Source of the DNA: Massilia pinisoli
Lineage (GTDB): Bacteria; Pseudomonadota; Gammaproteobacteria; Burkholderiales; Burkholderiaceae_D
Length of the DNA stretch: 64,000 bases
Direction: 5' to 3'
Assembly: GCF_024753285.1 (NCBI RefSeq)
Contig: NZ_JANUGW010000002.1
Location: forward strand, 310,001 to 374,000
A program made the position numbers and the translations under genes. Below, one piece after another: positions 49,226-56,712 of the stretch. Position 1 is the first letter of the stretch; each line of letters opens with the position of its first letter. The notes under the pieces were generated by a model. That model was not told the DNA's origin and ran no database searches. It saw nothing but the letters and a program-made list of their open reading frames with translations.

Positions 49226-50341
49226 ATGGCCAAACGCGCCCCGGGCGTCCGCCTCATGCGCACTCTGGCTCGCGCCGCCACAACGCAACAGGTGGCGCTG
49301 GTCAAGATGTTGGGCAGCCCTGCGACGCCAACGAAAAAACGCAAGCGCAAGGCAGCGCCGCGCCAGCCTCAGCCGTCCTCGAAGACGGAACACGACCCGC
49401 GATCCGGTCCGTCCGCGCAGGGCCAATGGCTGGCGGGGCGGTATCCGATGCCGCTACGGCCCGGACAGGCCGTCGTGCAGCACATGTCGTACTGGCTGTA
49501 CCTGCCGCAGCCTCGTTCCGACAGCGCGGCGACGGATGGCTGGCCGCTGATCGTCATGCTGCATGGCTGTCAGCAGAGCGCGACGCAGTTCGCCGAGGGC
49601 ACGCGCATGAACCGGCTGGCGGAGCAAAAAGGGTATGCCGTGCTGTATCCCCAGCAACCGATGCGTGTGCAGGCGCAGCGCTGCTGGCGCTGGTACGAAC
49701 GATCGGTCCAGCAAGGCGGCGGGGAGACTCTTGCGTTGGCAGGGTTGATCGAGCGCGTATGCGAGCAGCACCGGATCGATCGGCGTCGCATCTACGCGTG
49801 CGGCTTGTCGGCCGGGGCCGCCATGGCAGCCGTGCTGGCCGTGAATCGTCCGGACTTGATCGCTGCCGTCGGCATGCATTCCGGCCCCGTGTTCGGCGCC
49901 GGCCACACGCCGATGGGCGCGCTGCACGTGATGCGGCACGGGGCAGCCGTGCAGTCGGAGGCGGCGATTCTGGGCGTATTGGCGCGCGGACCGATGCCGT
50001 TGATGCCCGCTCTCCTGATCCAGGGCGATGACGATAGTGTCGTACGTCCGATCAACCAGCAGCAATTGGCGCGTCAGTGGCTGCAACTGAATGGCTTGCC
50101 GGACGGTCCGGCAACGCGGGTCGCAGTCAAGCCCGCGGGGCGGGGTGCACGCCGGAACGCGCACGAGATCCACGACTACGTGGTGGGTCGCAAGGTCGTG
50201 CTGCGCGTCGTTCGTATCGCGGGTCTCGGCCATGCCTGGAGCGGTGGCGATCCGGCATTGAGGTTCAATGCGGAAGCGGGACCGGACGCGAGTCGCATGC
50301 TGCTGGAATTCCTTGGCAGGCATCGGCGCCAACGCAGGTGA
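49226..50341 (+). CDS. PHB-depolymerase-family esterase (LpqC-like)
   Basis: The 371-residue alpha/beta hydrolase shows WPLIVMLHGCQQSATQFAEG (oxyanion region), the nucleophile in ACGLSAGAAMAAVLA, the acid in IQGDDDSVVRP and the catalytic His in GLGHAWSGG. The family covers extracellular poly-hydroxybutyrate depolymerases and feruloyl/acetyl-xylan-type esterases. The N-terminal 55 residues are basic and lack a clear signal peptide, so this may be an intracellular granule-associated or short-polymer enzyme. Convergent with the PEP-CTERM gene. Confidence 0.85.
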   Translation: MAKRAPGVRLMRTLARAATTQQVALVKMLGSPATPTKKRKRKAAPRQPQPSSKTEHDPRSGPSAQGQWLAGRYPMPLRPGQAVVQHMSYWLYLPQPRSDSAATDGWPLIVMLHGCQQSATQFAEGTRMNRLAEQKGYAVLYPQQPMRVQAQRCWRWYERSVQQGGGETLALAGLIERVCEQHRIDRRRIYACGLSAGAAMAAVLAVNRPDLIAAVGMHSGPVFGAGHTPMGALHVMRHGAAVQSEAAILGVLARGPMPLMPALLIQGDDDSVVRPINQQQLARQWLQLNGLPDGPATRVAVKPAGRGARRNAHEIHDYVVGRKVVLRVVRIAGLGHAWSGGDPALRFNAEAGPDASRMLLEFLGRHRRQRR

Positions 50342-50374
50342 CCTGCGATACGGGCCCAACGCCCGCCAAGCCGG

Positions 50375-51757
50375 TCAGGCTCGACGCCGTACGCGCGCGG
50401 TGAGCATGCCCAGGCCAGCCAGCACGAGCGCGATCGACGCCGGCTCCGGTACGTCCGCCGCGAACTGCTGGGACGAATAGGTTGCGCCTACCTTGCTCAA
50501 ATCCGCATCGCTGAGGCCGAACACGTAAAACTTGTTGTCGCCAGCAGTCGCGCGCACGAAGTCGTTGTCGTTCGCGACGTACAGCGTGTGCATCAGCACG
50601 CCGTTGTCGACCACGTCCGCGCCGAACGCCAATCCTTCGATCTTGGCCGGGATTTGCGCGGGCGCGATGCCATTGGCGCCCAACACCGCGACCACATCGA
50701 GCACGAGGCTTTTCGCGACTGCCTTGGCCGACAGGTCGCCGCTCAGCGCCGCGACGTCCTGTGCACCGTTCAGGTCGATCTTGAAGATCTGCTTGACCGA
50801 TGCCTTGGTGCCATCCCCCAGGCCCTTGCCGTCGCGCTCGTCGACGAGGAACTGGTGGTCGTTGAGGGCGACGATCTCGCTGACGCCCGAGCCGCTGGTC
50901 AGCATGTACGCGTATTCGTGCGTGGCGCCGGTTGCGATATCGATCGTCACGATGCGCAGGTTCTTGGCTCCGTCCTGTTCCAGCGGGGCCTGCATGATGC
51001 CGACGAGGGTCTTGCCGTCGGGCGTGATCGCCAACCCCTCCATGCCCTTGTTGGCGACGCGGCCGACGCTGTTGCCGCTGATTTCCGCGTCGCCTTGGGC
51101 GCTCAGGTGAGTGACCGCGAGGTTGGCGGGCAAGGCATACGAGCGGATACGCTGCCCGCTGGCGCGGTCGATCTGGTAGACGTACGGGCCGTATTCGTCG
51201 GACACGAAGATCGACTTGCCGTCCTTCGACACGCGCACGCCTTCCGGGTCGAGGCGCGCGTTGTTCGGGTTGGTCGACGGCTGCGCCGGGTCGAAATTGT
51301 CCGAGCGCCCGGAGAAGTAATAATGGTCGGCGTCGTTGAGTGCCGGGGTGGCGCCTGCCGCGTAGGCGAGCGGCGTGGGGCTGTACATCAGCGTCGTGGC
51401 GGAGAGCGTCGGCGTCAACGTCCACCCGGTGCCGTTCTTGACGAGGCCCAGTTGGAGCGTCTGAAAACGGGAGAGATAGGACGTCGTGTTATCGAGCGCC
51501 GCATTCCAGTTGGTCGCGTTCGGGCCCCGGTCGGGTGTCGCGATGAACGTCGTGCCACCTGCCCAGGCCAGGCCTGAACCGATACCACCCAGCAGGTTGC
51601 CGGCGGTCCCGTTTTCGAGCGATCCCGCCGTTGCAGAAGACAGGTCGCCACCGCTGCCGTTCAGTGTCCCGGTCGCCAGCAATACGGGCGCGGCCAGCGC
51701 GGGTTTCAGCCCGCACAGCGCCACGACGAGGGCCATCGAGAGTGTTGATTTGTTCAT
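50375..51757 (-). CDS. PEP-CTERM-anchored esterase-like (phytase-like) protein
   Basis: The 460-residue protein has a signal peptide (about 1-22, ending PALA), a beta-propeller-like 'esterase-like activity of phytase' domain (about 50-420, with RLDPEGVRVSKDGKSIFVSD and GMEGLAITPDGKTLVG), and a C-terminal sorting tail VPEPASIALVLAGLG followed by Arg residues. That tail is processed by exosortase (XrtA/EpsH-type), tying surface export to an exopolysaccharide system elsewhere in the genome. I chose the ATG at 51757; an ATG at 51772 is possible. Confidence 0.88.
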   Translation of the reverse strand: MNKSTLSMALVVALCGLKPALAAPVLLATGTLNGSGGDLSSATAGSLENGTAGNLLGGIGSGLAWAGGTTFIATPDRGPNATNWNAALDNTTSYLSRFQTLQLGLVKNGTGWTLTPTLSATTLMYSPTPLAYAAGATPALNDADHYYFSGRSDNFDPAQPSTNPNNARLDPEGVRVSKDGKSIFVSDEYGPYVYQIDRASGQRIRSYALPANLAVTHLSAQGDAEISGNSVGRVANKGMEGLAITPDGKTLVGIMQAPLEQDGAKNLRIVTIDIATGATHEYAYMLTSGSGVSEIVALNDHQFLVDERDGKGLGDGTKASVKQIFKIDLNGAQDVAALSGDLSAKAVAKSLVLDVVAVLGANGIAPAQIPAKIEGLAFGADVVDNGVLMHTLYVANDNDFVRATAGDNKFYVFGLSDADLSKVGATYSSQQFAADVPEPASIALVLAGLGMLTARVRRRA

Positions 51758-51895
51758 CGTCCCCAGCTCCATTGATTGAAAATAATTCAACTTTAAAGCT
51801 GGAAAGTTACCGGACGATTACCGTCCGCATGCGCGGCGACTCCAGTAAGCATGTGGGATCGACATCATGCCGTGCCGGCCCGTTCGAGCACGCGA

Positions 51896-52603
51896 CTATG
51901 CGGTTTTTTTATCCGCACGTTTGGACAGCTTGTTCTTTTTCGGTTTCCGATCGTCGAGCGCGTTCCCCGTCTTGTCGTCCGTTGCGAACGTCTGCGACTG
52001 GAAAGCGAAGAAGAACGCCTGGCGCTTGCCGTTCGGGTATTCGAACACGAGGCCGCCATCCTGGAACACGCCGTTGTCCTTGCGATAGCCGGCGCCATTC
52101 CCCTGATTCATGTGGATGTCGTGGATGCCGTTCCCGGGCAAGAAGCGGAAATAGCGGTCCTTCTTATCTTTTTCGGGGCCCCATTTGCTGCCGAAAGCAT
52201 AGACGACGCTGCCTTCCTGGCGGATCGCCGCGACGACCGCCGCTTCGATCTTGTCCTTCAAGTCGTTGTCGGCACCCGGCTGATACGGGGGCACCGCGCG
52301 CATGGCCGTCGGCTTGATCCAGTCGCAACGGACGTAATCGAGCGCGAGCCCGCCGGGTTTCGACGCGAGGCGCGTGTAACCCGGTTCCAGTGCCTGCAGC
52401 GCAGCCACATACGTGTCGGGGATTTTATTCGCCGTCATGAACAGTAAATCGGATGGCGCTTTCGGTGCCGACGATTTGACGTTGACCGCGATCCGAAACA
52501 TGGTGCCAGCTGCGGAAACGAGGATCTGGTAATGGTCGTCGTCGGCGTCGCGCAAATGACCGGCGATCGTGCCCTTCAAGACGCCGTACTTCGAAATAGG
52601 CAT
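51896..52603 (-). CDS. DUF2278 / YukJ-family protein
   Basis: The 235-residue protein starts MPISKYGVLKGTIAGHLRD and contains HYQILVSAAGTMFRIAVNVK and FLPGNGIHDIHMNQGN, marks of the DUF2278 (YukJ) family, whose function is unknown. There is no signal peptide. The tail is lysine-rich (KPKKNKLSKRADKKTA). It stands alone between the PEP-CTERM gene and pstS on the same strand. Confidence 0.78.
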   Translation of the reverse strand: MPISKYGVLKGTIAGHLRDADDDHYQILVSAAGTMFRIAVNVKSSAPKAPSDLLFMTANKIPDTYVAALQALEPGYTRLASKPGGLALDYVRCDWIKPTAMRAVPPYQPGADNDLKDKIEAAVVAAIRQEGSVVYAFGSKWGPEKDKKDRYFRFLPGNGIHDIHMNQGNGAGYRKDNGVFQDGGLVFEYPNGKRQAFFFAFQSQTFATDDKTGNALDDRKPKKNKLSKRADKKTA

Positions 52604-52719
52604 GGATGGTTCCTTTCGATGGATGGCAAGCCGATGCCCGGAATGGCGTCACGCCCGCCCATCCATCAAGAGTGCCAGAAATTCGTGTGATTTCTACATC
52701 CGGAGAGGTGAAACGGACG

Positions 52720-52744
52720 AAAAATCGCCCGCTGAAACGCGGGC
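52720..52744 (-). terminator. Intrinsic terminator downstream of pstS
   Basis: On the minus strand GCCCGC, a six-base loop and GCGGGC are followed by C-G-A and TTTTT. It starts 30 bases after the pstS stop. Confidence 0.8.
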
Positions 52745-52773
52745 GCGTGGAAGGGCTGATTCAGCGGGCCGGC

Positions 52774-53817
52774 TTACCAGACCGCTTTGCCAGAACCGTC
52801 CTTGAGGTTGTTCTTCCAGGCCGTTTCGATCAACTTGGCGACCGATTCCGGCATCGGCACGTAGTCCAGTTCGTTGGCTGCGGCGGCGCCGTTCTTGAAT
52901 GCGTAGTTGAAGAAGTTCAGCACTTCCTTGGCTTTGGCGGCGTCAAGCTGCTGCTTGTGCACGATGGCGTACGTCGCACCCGTGATCGGCCATGCGGCCT
53001 TGCCCGGCTGGTCGGTCAGGACGACGCCGAAGCCCGGTGCCTTGGCCCAGTCGGCGTTGGCGGCGGCGGCCTTGAACGCGTCGTCGTCCGGCTGCAGGAA
53101 GTTGCCGTCGTGGTTCTTCAGCTGGGTGTGCGCCAGCTTGTTCTTCTTCGAGTACGCCCACTCGACATAGCCGATCGAGCCCTTGATGCGCTGGACGTTG
53201 GCGGCGACGCCGTCATTGCCCTTGCCACCCACGCCGACGGCCCATTTGACGGCGGTGCCGGCACCGATCTTCGCCTTGAAGTCGGCGTTGGTCTGCGACA
53301 GGAAGCTCGTGAACAGGAACGACGTGCCCGAACCGTCGGCGCGGTGCACGACCGTGATGTCTTCGGCCGGCAGCTTGACACCCGGGTTCAGGGCGGCGAT
53401 TTCCTTGTCGTTCCACTTGGCGATCTTGCCGAGGTAGATGTCGGCCAGCACGGGGCCCGTCAGCTTCAGCTGGCCCGGCGCCACGCCGTCCAGGTTGACG
53501 ATGGCGACGACGCCGCCCATGACCGTCGGGAACTGCATCAGGCCCGCTTCGTTCAGTTCTTCGACCGGCAGCGGCATGTCCGACGCGCCGAAGTCGACGG
53601 TCTTGGCCTTGATCTGCTTGATGCCGGCGCCCGAGCCGATCGATTGGTAGTTCAGGCCGTTGCCGCTCGTCTTCTTGTACATCTCGGCCCACTTCGAATA
53701 GATCGGGTAGGCGAAGGTCGAACCGGCGCCCGTGATGTCGGCGGCCAAGGTCGCGGTGCTCGCGAACGCGGCGGTGGTGCCGATGATGATGGTGGCCAGC
53801 AGTTGCTTCATGCGCAT
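52774..53817 (-). CDS. pstS: Phosphate ABC transporter substrate-binding protein
   Basis: Periplasmic phosphate receptor. The 347-residue protein has a signal peptide ending STATLA, then the PstS start ADITGAGSTFAYPIYSKWAE, the phosphate-contact blocks IGSGAGIKQI, VDFGASDMPL and HRADGSGTSFLFTSFLS. It has its own terminator, and no pstC, pstA, pstB or phoU lies in this window, so the rest of the transporter must be elsewhere. A second in-frame ATG at 53811 is an equally good start. Confidence 0.95.
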   Translation of the reverse strand: MRMKQLLATIIIGTTAAFASTATLAADITGAGSTFAYPIYSKWAEMYKKTSGNGLNYQSIGSGAGIKQIKAKTVDFGASDMPLPVEELNEAGLMQFPTVMGGVVAIVNLDGVAPGQLKLTGPVLADIYLGKIAKWNDKEIAALNPGVKLPAEDITVVHRADGSGTSFLFTSFLSQTNADFKAKIGAGTAVKWAVGVGGKGNDGVAANVQRIKGSIGYVEWAYSKKNKLAHTQLKNHDGNFLQPDDDAFKAAAANADWAKAPGFGVVLTDQPGKAAWPITGATYAIVHKQQLDAAKAKEVLNFFNYAFKNGAAAANELDYVPMPESVAKLIETAWKNNLKDGSGKAVW

Positions 53818-53936
53818 ATCAGTCTCTCAGTGATGAATAAAGTCCACGCATTGTAAGCACGATAAATAACATGTTCATGACATAACTATTGTTGTCGTCA
53901 AGGATCGTAATGCGAGGGATGACTGGTGCCGACGAT

Positions 53937-54347
53937 TCATGTGGGGCGTTCCGCATCGTCGCGCAGTTGGCGGCTGATCAATTCCAGTACCGTCACGAAG
54001 TCGTGGTCGAACTGGAAGTGCACGAATCCCGACAGGTGCGACAGGCCAAAGCTGTCGAGAAAGAACCCCGTGGAAACGCTTTGACCCTCGGACACGCGCC
54101 AGTAGGAGTCCGCGACGTCTTCCAGCACTTCCAGGAGCGCGTCCTCGGCGGCGGCCATGCTGCCGCCGTCGGCGGCATCGCCGCGCATCGCCTCGAGCAG
54201 GGCGGCGCGCGGCACCAGCGTCGGTTCGCCGCGCAGCGCGACGGGGCTTGCCGTCAGCAGCGCTTGCAGGACGCGGGTCGTGCGGCTGGGCAGGCGCGCG
54301 TCTTCGGCCAGCAATCGGAACGCGCGGGTGCGATACGTGTATTCCAT
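53937..54347 (-). CDS. Hypothetical acidic protein
   Basis: The 136-residue product begins MEYTYRTRAFRLLAEDARLP; I chose this ATG because AAAGGA lies six to eleven bases upstream, while an ATG at 54380 lacks an SD. The protein is acidic and helical, with no signal peptide or membrane segment, and contains a YWRVSEGQSVSTGFFLD stretch. I do not recognise a family. It lies 119 bases upstream of pstS on the same strand. Confidence 0.5.
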   Translation of the reverse strand: MEYTYRTRAFRLLAEDARLPSRTTRVLQALLTASPVALRGEPTLVPRAALLEAMRGDAADGGSMAAAEDALLEVLEDVADSYWRVSEGQSVSTGFFLDSFGLSHLSGFVHFQFDHDFVTVLELISRQLRDDAERPT

Positions 54348-54380
54348 TCCGCATCCTTTCACGAAGCGTTTCAGCTGCAT

Positions 54381-54622
54381 GAGGCAAGGCGAGGCAGAAG
54401 CTTGCGCGCGCTCGTGCGGTGGCGCGGGTGGGCCCGCGGCGCCGTCAGCTCTTTCAACCGATCGGCCTGCGCGTTGACGTCACTGTCGCAGCATCTATCG
54501 TAGTGCGGCTTTATGACGAACCTGTGACGTGTTCACGGACGGACATGGCGCGGAGCAGAGCAACGGCGCCGACATGCTCCGTGCCGGTGCCTCAGTCGAT
54601 TGATCGGCTTGCAAACAGGGGC
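54381..54622. other. Gap between the hypothetical gene and the ars cluster
   Basis: About 240 bases without a supported gene; no terminator or promoter could be assigned with confidence. Confidence 0.4.
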
Positions 54623-55363
54623 TCAACCATGCGTGGCGTCCCGACGCGCAGCCACGCCGGCGAAGTCGTCTTTTGCCACCGTGCCGGCCACCGTCGCCTC
54701 GCGATGAGCCGCCGGATACAGCCAGCAGAACAGCGGCGTCGCCGCCGCGGCGCCCAGCATCTGCGCGATGATGAACCCGATGGTATCGACAGGGCGAATG
54801 CCCGCGAACGTATTGGTGACGCTGCGCGCCAGCGTCACGGCGGGGTTCGCGAACGATGTCGACGAGGTGAACCAGTACGCGGCCACGATGTAGGCGGCCA
54901 CCGCGAATGGCGTCACGCCCGGCCGGCTGCGCGAACAGCCGATGATGACCGCGACGAGGCCGAACGTGGCGACGAATTCGCTCCACCATTGCGCAACGCC
55001 GGTTCGCACGTGCGTCGACGCGCTCACCACGGGAACGTCGAACATCAGGTGTGCGGCCGCCACGCCGGCGAATGCTCCCGCGATCTGCACGACGATGTAC
55101 GGGATCGCGTCCGAGGCCGGCATATTCTTTTGCCATGCTTCCGACAGCGTGACGACCGGGTTGAAGTGCGCACCCGATATCGTCCCGAACATCAGGATCA
55201 GTGCGACGAGGCCGGCACCGGTCGCGATCGCGTTGGCGAGGAGGGCGATGGCCACGTTGCCGCCGGCGAGCCTCTCGGCCATGATCCCCGAACCAACGAC
55301 CACGGCAAGCAGGAGTGCCGTACCAAGTCCCTCGGCAACGAGCCGTCTGGCGAGTGTCGTCAT
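54623..55363 (-). CDS. aqpS: Aquaporin / aquaglyceroporin, probable arsenite channel (AqpS-like)
   Basis: The 246-residue MIP-family protein has six membrane helices and the two half-helix motifs, here GAHFNPVVTL (NPV) and SFANPAVTLARS (NPA). In Sinorhizobium meliloti an aquaglyceroporin in an ars operon lets arsenite made by ArsC flow out down its gradient, and the same order (arsR, arsC, channel) occurs here. It follows arsC by 18 bases. No ArsB or Acr3 pump is nearby. Confidence 0.85.
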   Translation of the reverse strand: MTTLARRLVAEGLGTALLLAVVVGSGIMAERLAGGNVAIALLANAIATGAGLVALILMFGTISGAHFNPVVTLSEAWQKNMPASDAIPYIVVQIAGAFAGVAAAHLMFDVPVVSASTHVRTGVAQWWSEFVATFGLVAVIIGCSRSRPGVTPFAVAAYIVAAYWFTSSTSFANPAVTLARSVTNTFAGIRPVDTIGFIIAQMLGAAAATPLFCWLYPAAHREATVAGTVAKDDFAGVAARRDATHG

Positions 55364-55381
55364 GCGTATCTCCGTTCGTCG

Positions 55382-55870
55382 TCAAGCCACACCGGGCCGC
55401 AGGTGTCCGATGCGATCCAGCTCCCCCTTGAGACGGGCCTTGTCGTCCTTCAGCACGTCGAGCGGCAAGGCCAGGAAGGCTTCGATGCGCGCACGCAGCG
55501 TGGCGTAGGCGATTTCGAAGGCGGCGTCGATGTCTTCCTCCGTGCCGATCACATGGCTCGGGTCGTCCACACCCCAGTGCGCACGCAGGACCGGGCCGAG
55601 ATAGGCCGGGCAGGTTTCGCCGGCTGCGCTGGCGCAGACAGTGACCACGATATCTGGCGTGAGGGGCAGGGCGTCCCACGACTTGCTGTAGTAGCCCACG
55701 GTGGAGATGCCTTTGCCGGCCAGGAGTGCGAGTGCCTTCGCGTTCAGGGTGCCGGTAGGCCGGCTGCCGGCGCTGCTGGCGCGCCATCCGGCCGGCGCCA
55801 GGTGATTGAAGACGGCTTCGCTGATGAGCGAGCGGCAGGAGTTGCCGGTGCAGAGGAAAAGTACGTTCAC
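55382..55870 (-). CDS. arsC: Arsenate reductase, low-molecular-weight phosphatase type
   Basis: Reduces arsenate to arsenite. The 162-residue protein starts MNVLFLCTGNSCRSLISEAV, which holds the CX5R catalytic loop with Cys7 and Arg13, and has the SWDALPLTPDIVVTVC segment with the later cysteine pair region (VCASAAGETC) that could carry the redox relay. The C-terminus is longer than in the pI258 enzyme. It lies between arsR and the aquaporin gene on one strand. Confidence 0.9.
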   Translation of the reverse strand: MNVLFLCTGNSCRSLISEAVFNHLAPAGWRASSAGSRPTGTLNAKALALLAGKGISTVGYYSKSWDALPLTPDIVVTVCASAAGETCPAYLGPVLRAHWGVDDPSHVIGTEEDIDAAFEIAYATLRARIEAFLALPLDVLKDDKARLKGELDRIGHLRPGVA

Positions 55871-55907
55871 GTCAGAGGTCGATTGAAGTTGGATGGATCG
55901 ACGGCAG

Positions 55908-56252
55908 TCATCGGCCGCAGCCGGCGGCGCCGGGTTCGCATGCCGGGCCGCCGGGCGGCGAGCAGGGGTTGCCGCCGCAGCAGTTCTCGGTGAGAAAGCT
56001 CAGCAAGGCGTTCATGCTGTCGAACCGGGCGGCGTAGATGATGAACCGTCCCTCCTGGCGGGGCATGATGAGGTTGGCGTTCGTCAGTTCCTTCAAGTGG
56101 AAGGACAGAGATGACGGTGGAATGTCGAGCGCATCCGCAATCCTGCTGGCGGCCAGGCCGGCCGGACCGGCCTGCACGAGGAGCCGGAAGGTCGCCAGCC
56201 GCGATTCCTGCGCGAGTGCGGCCAGCGCCGTCACTGCCTCCTTGTTTTGCAT
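55908..56252 (-). CDS. arsR: ArsR-family arsenic-responsive repressor
   Basis: The 114-residue winged-helix repressor has the DNA-binding helix IPPSSLSFHLKELTNANLI near 44-62 and the wing MPRQEGRFIIYAARF. There is no CVC in the recognition helix. Instead the C-terminus is cysteine-rich, with C91, C92, C97, C105 and C112, similar to ArsR proteins of the Acidithiobacillus type that bind As(III) with C-terminal cysteines. I chose the ATG at 56252 (GGAG upstream) over 56270. A matching operator overlaps its promoter. Confidence 0.9.
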   Translation of the reverse strand: MQNKEAVTALAALAQESRLATFRLLVQAGPAGLAASRIADALDIPPSSLSFHLKELTNANLIMPRQEGRFIIYAARFDSMNALLSFLTENCCGGNPCSPPGGPACEPGAAGCGR

Positions 56253-56273
56253 GCGTGCTCCACGGTTCATTTT

Positions 56274-56311
56274 ATATTTCCAGTATAGTCGAAATATTGC
56301 GAACGGTTCAA
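56274..56311 (-). promoter_or_regulatory. ars promoter with overlapping operator
   Basis: On the minus strand TTGAAC (56306-56311) and TATACT (56282-56287) are 18 bases apart. A perfect 7-bp inverted repeat, ATATTTC (56274-56280) and GAAATAT (56291-56297) with a 10-base spacer, brackets the -10 hexamer, as expected for an ArsR operator. Confidence 0.7.
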
Positions 56312-56514
56312 CCGCTTGTTTGTCTTGCCGAGACGGCGCATGGCGCTGGCACCGTGCTGTTCCGGAAATAACTTATACTGAAGCGGGCTGCAATACCAAA
56401 CCCGCAAGATTTGCAGACAACCCACGAAAACATTCACTTGGAATTAAGTCTTCATAAACTACTTTAAGTGCGTCCGGGGCTCTGCTAGCATCTTTCGCTC
56501 GTATGGAGGAGCGC

Positions 56515-56712
56515 ATGGATGTACGAAAAGCACACGATGTGAGGACCGACGTCATGACCGCCCGATCCGTCGAGGAAGGGTTGCAGCGTTGTCGTCGGGA
56601 TGGCGTTCACCCCGCCTTGCTGTTCATGGAGCAGGCGGGGGTGCCGCGGTCGGTGGCGCTCCGCGTCCTGTGCTCGCCGGCGTATTTCCGCAAGCAGGAC
56701 GTCAGGTCATAG
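56515..56712 (+). CDS. Small hypothetical protein (65 residues)
   Basis: The ATG at 56515 has GGAGGAG directly upstream at good spacing; an ATG at 56503 would put this SD inside the gene. The product (MDVRKAHDVRTDVM...) is basic, with a stretch EQAGVPRSVALRVL that could be a helix. No family is recognised. Its stop overlaps the stop of the convergent hybrid kinase gene by six bases. Confidence 0.5.
   Translation: MDVRKAHDVRTDVMTARSVEEGLQRCRRDGVHPALLFMEQAGVPRSVALRVLCSPAYFRKQDVRS

Noticed and set aside
53818..53936. Possible Pho box upstream of pstS
   Set aside because: A TATGTCAT half-site is visible on the minus strand but the second half-site at 11-base spacing does not match well enough.
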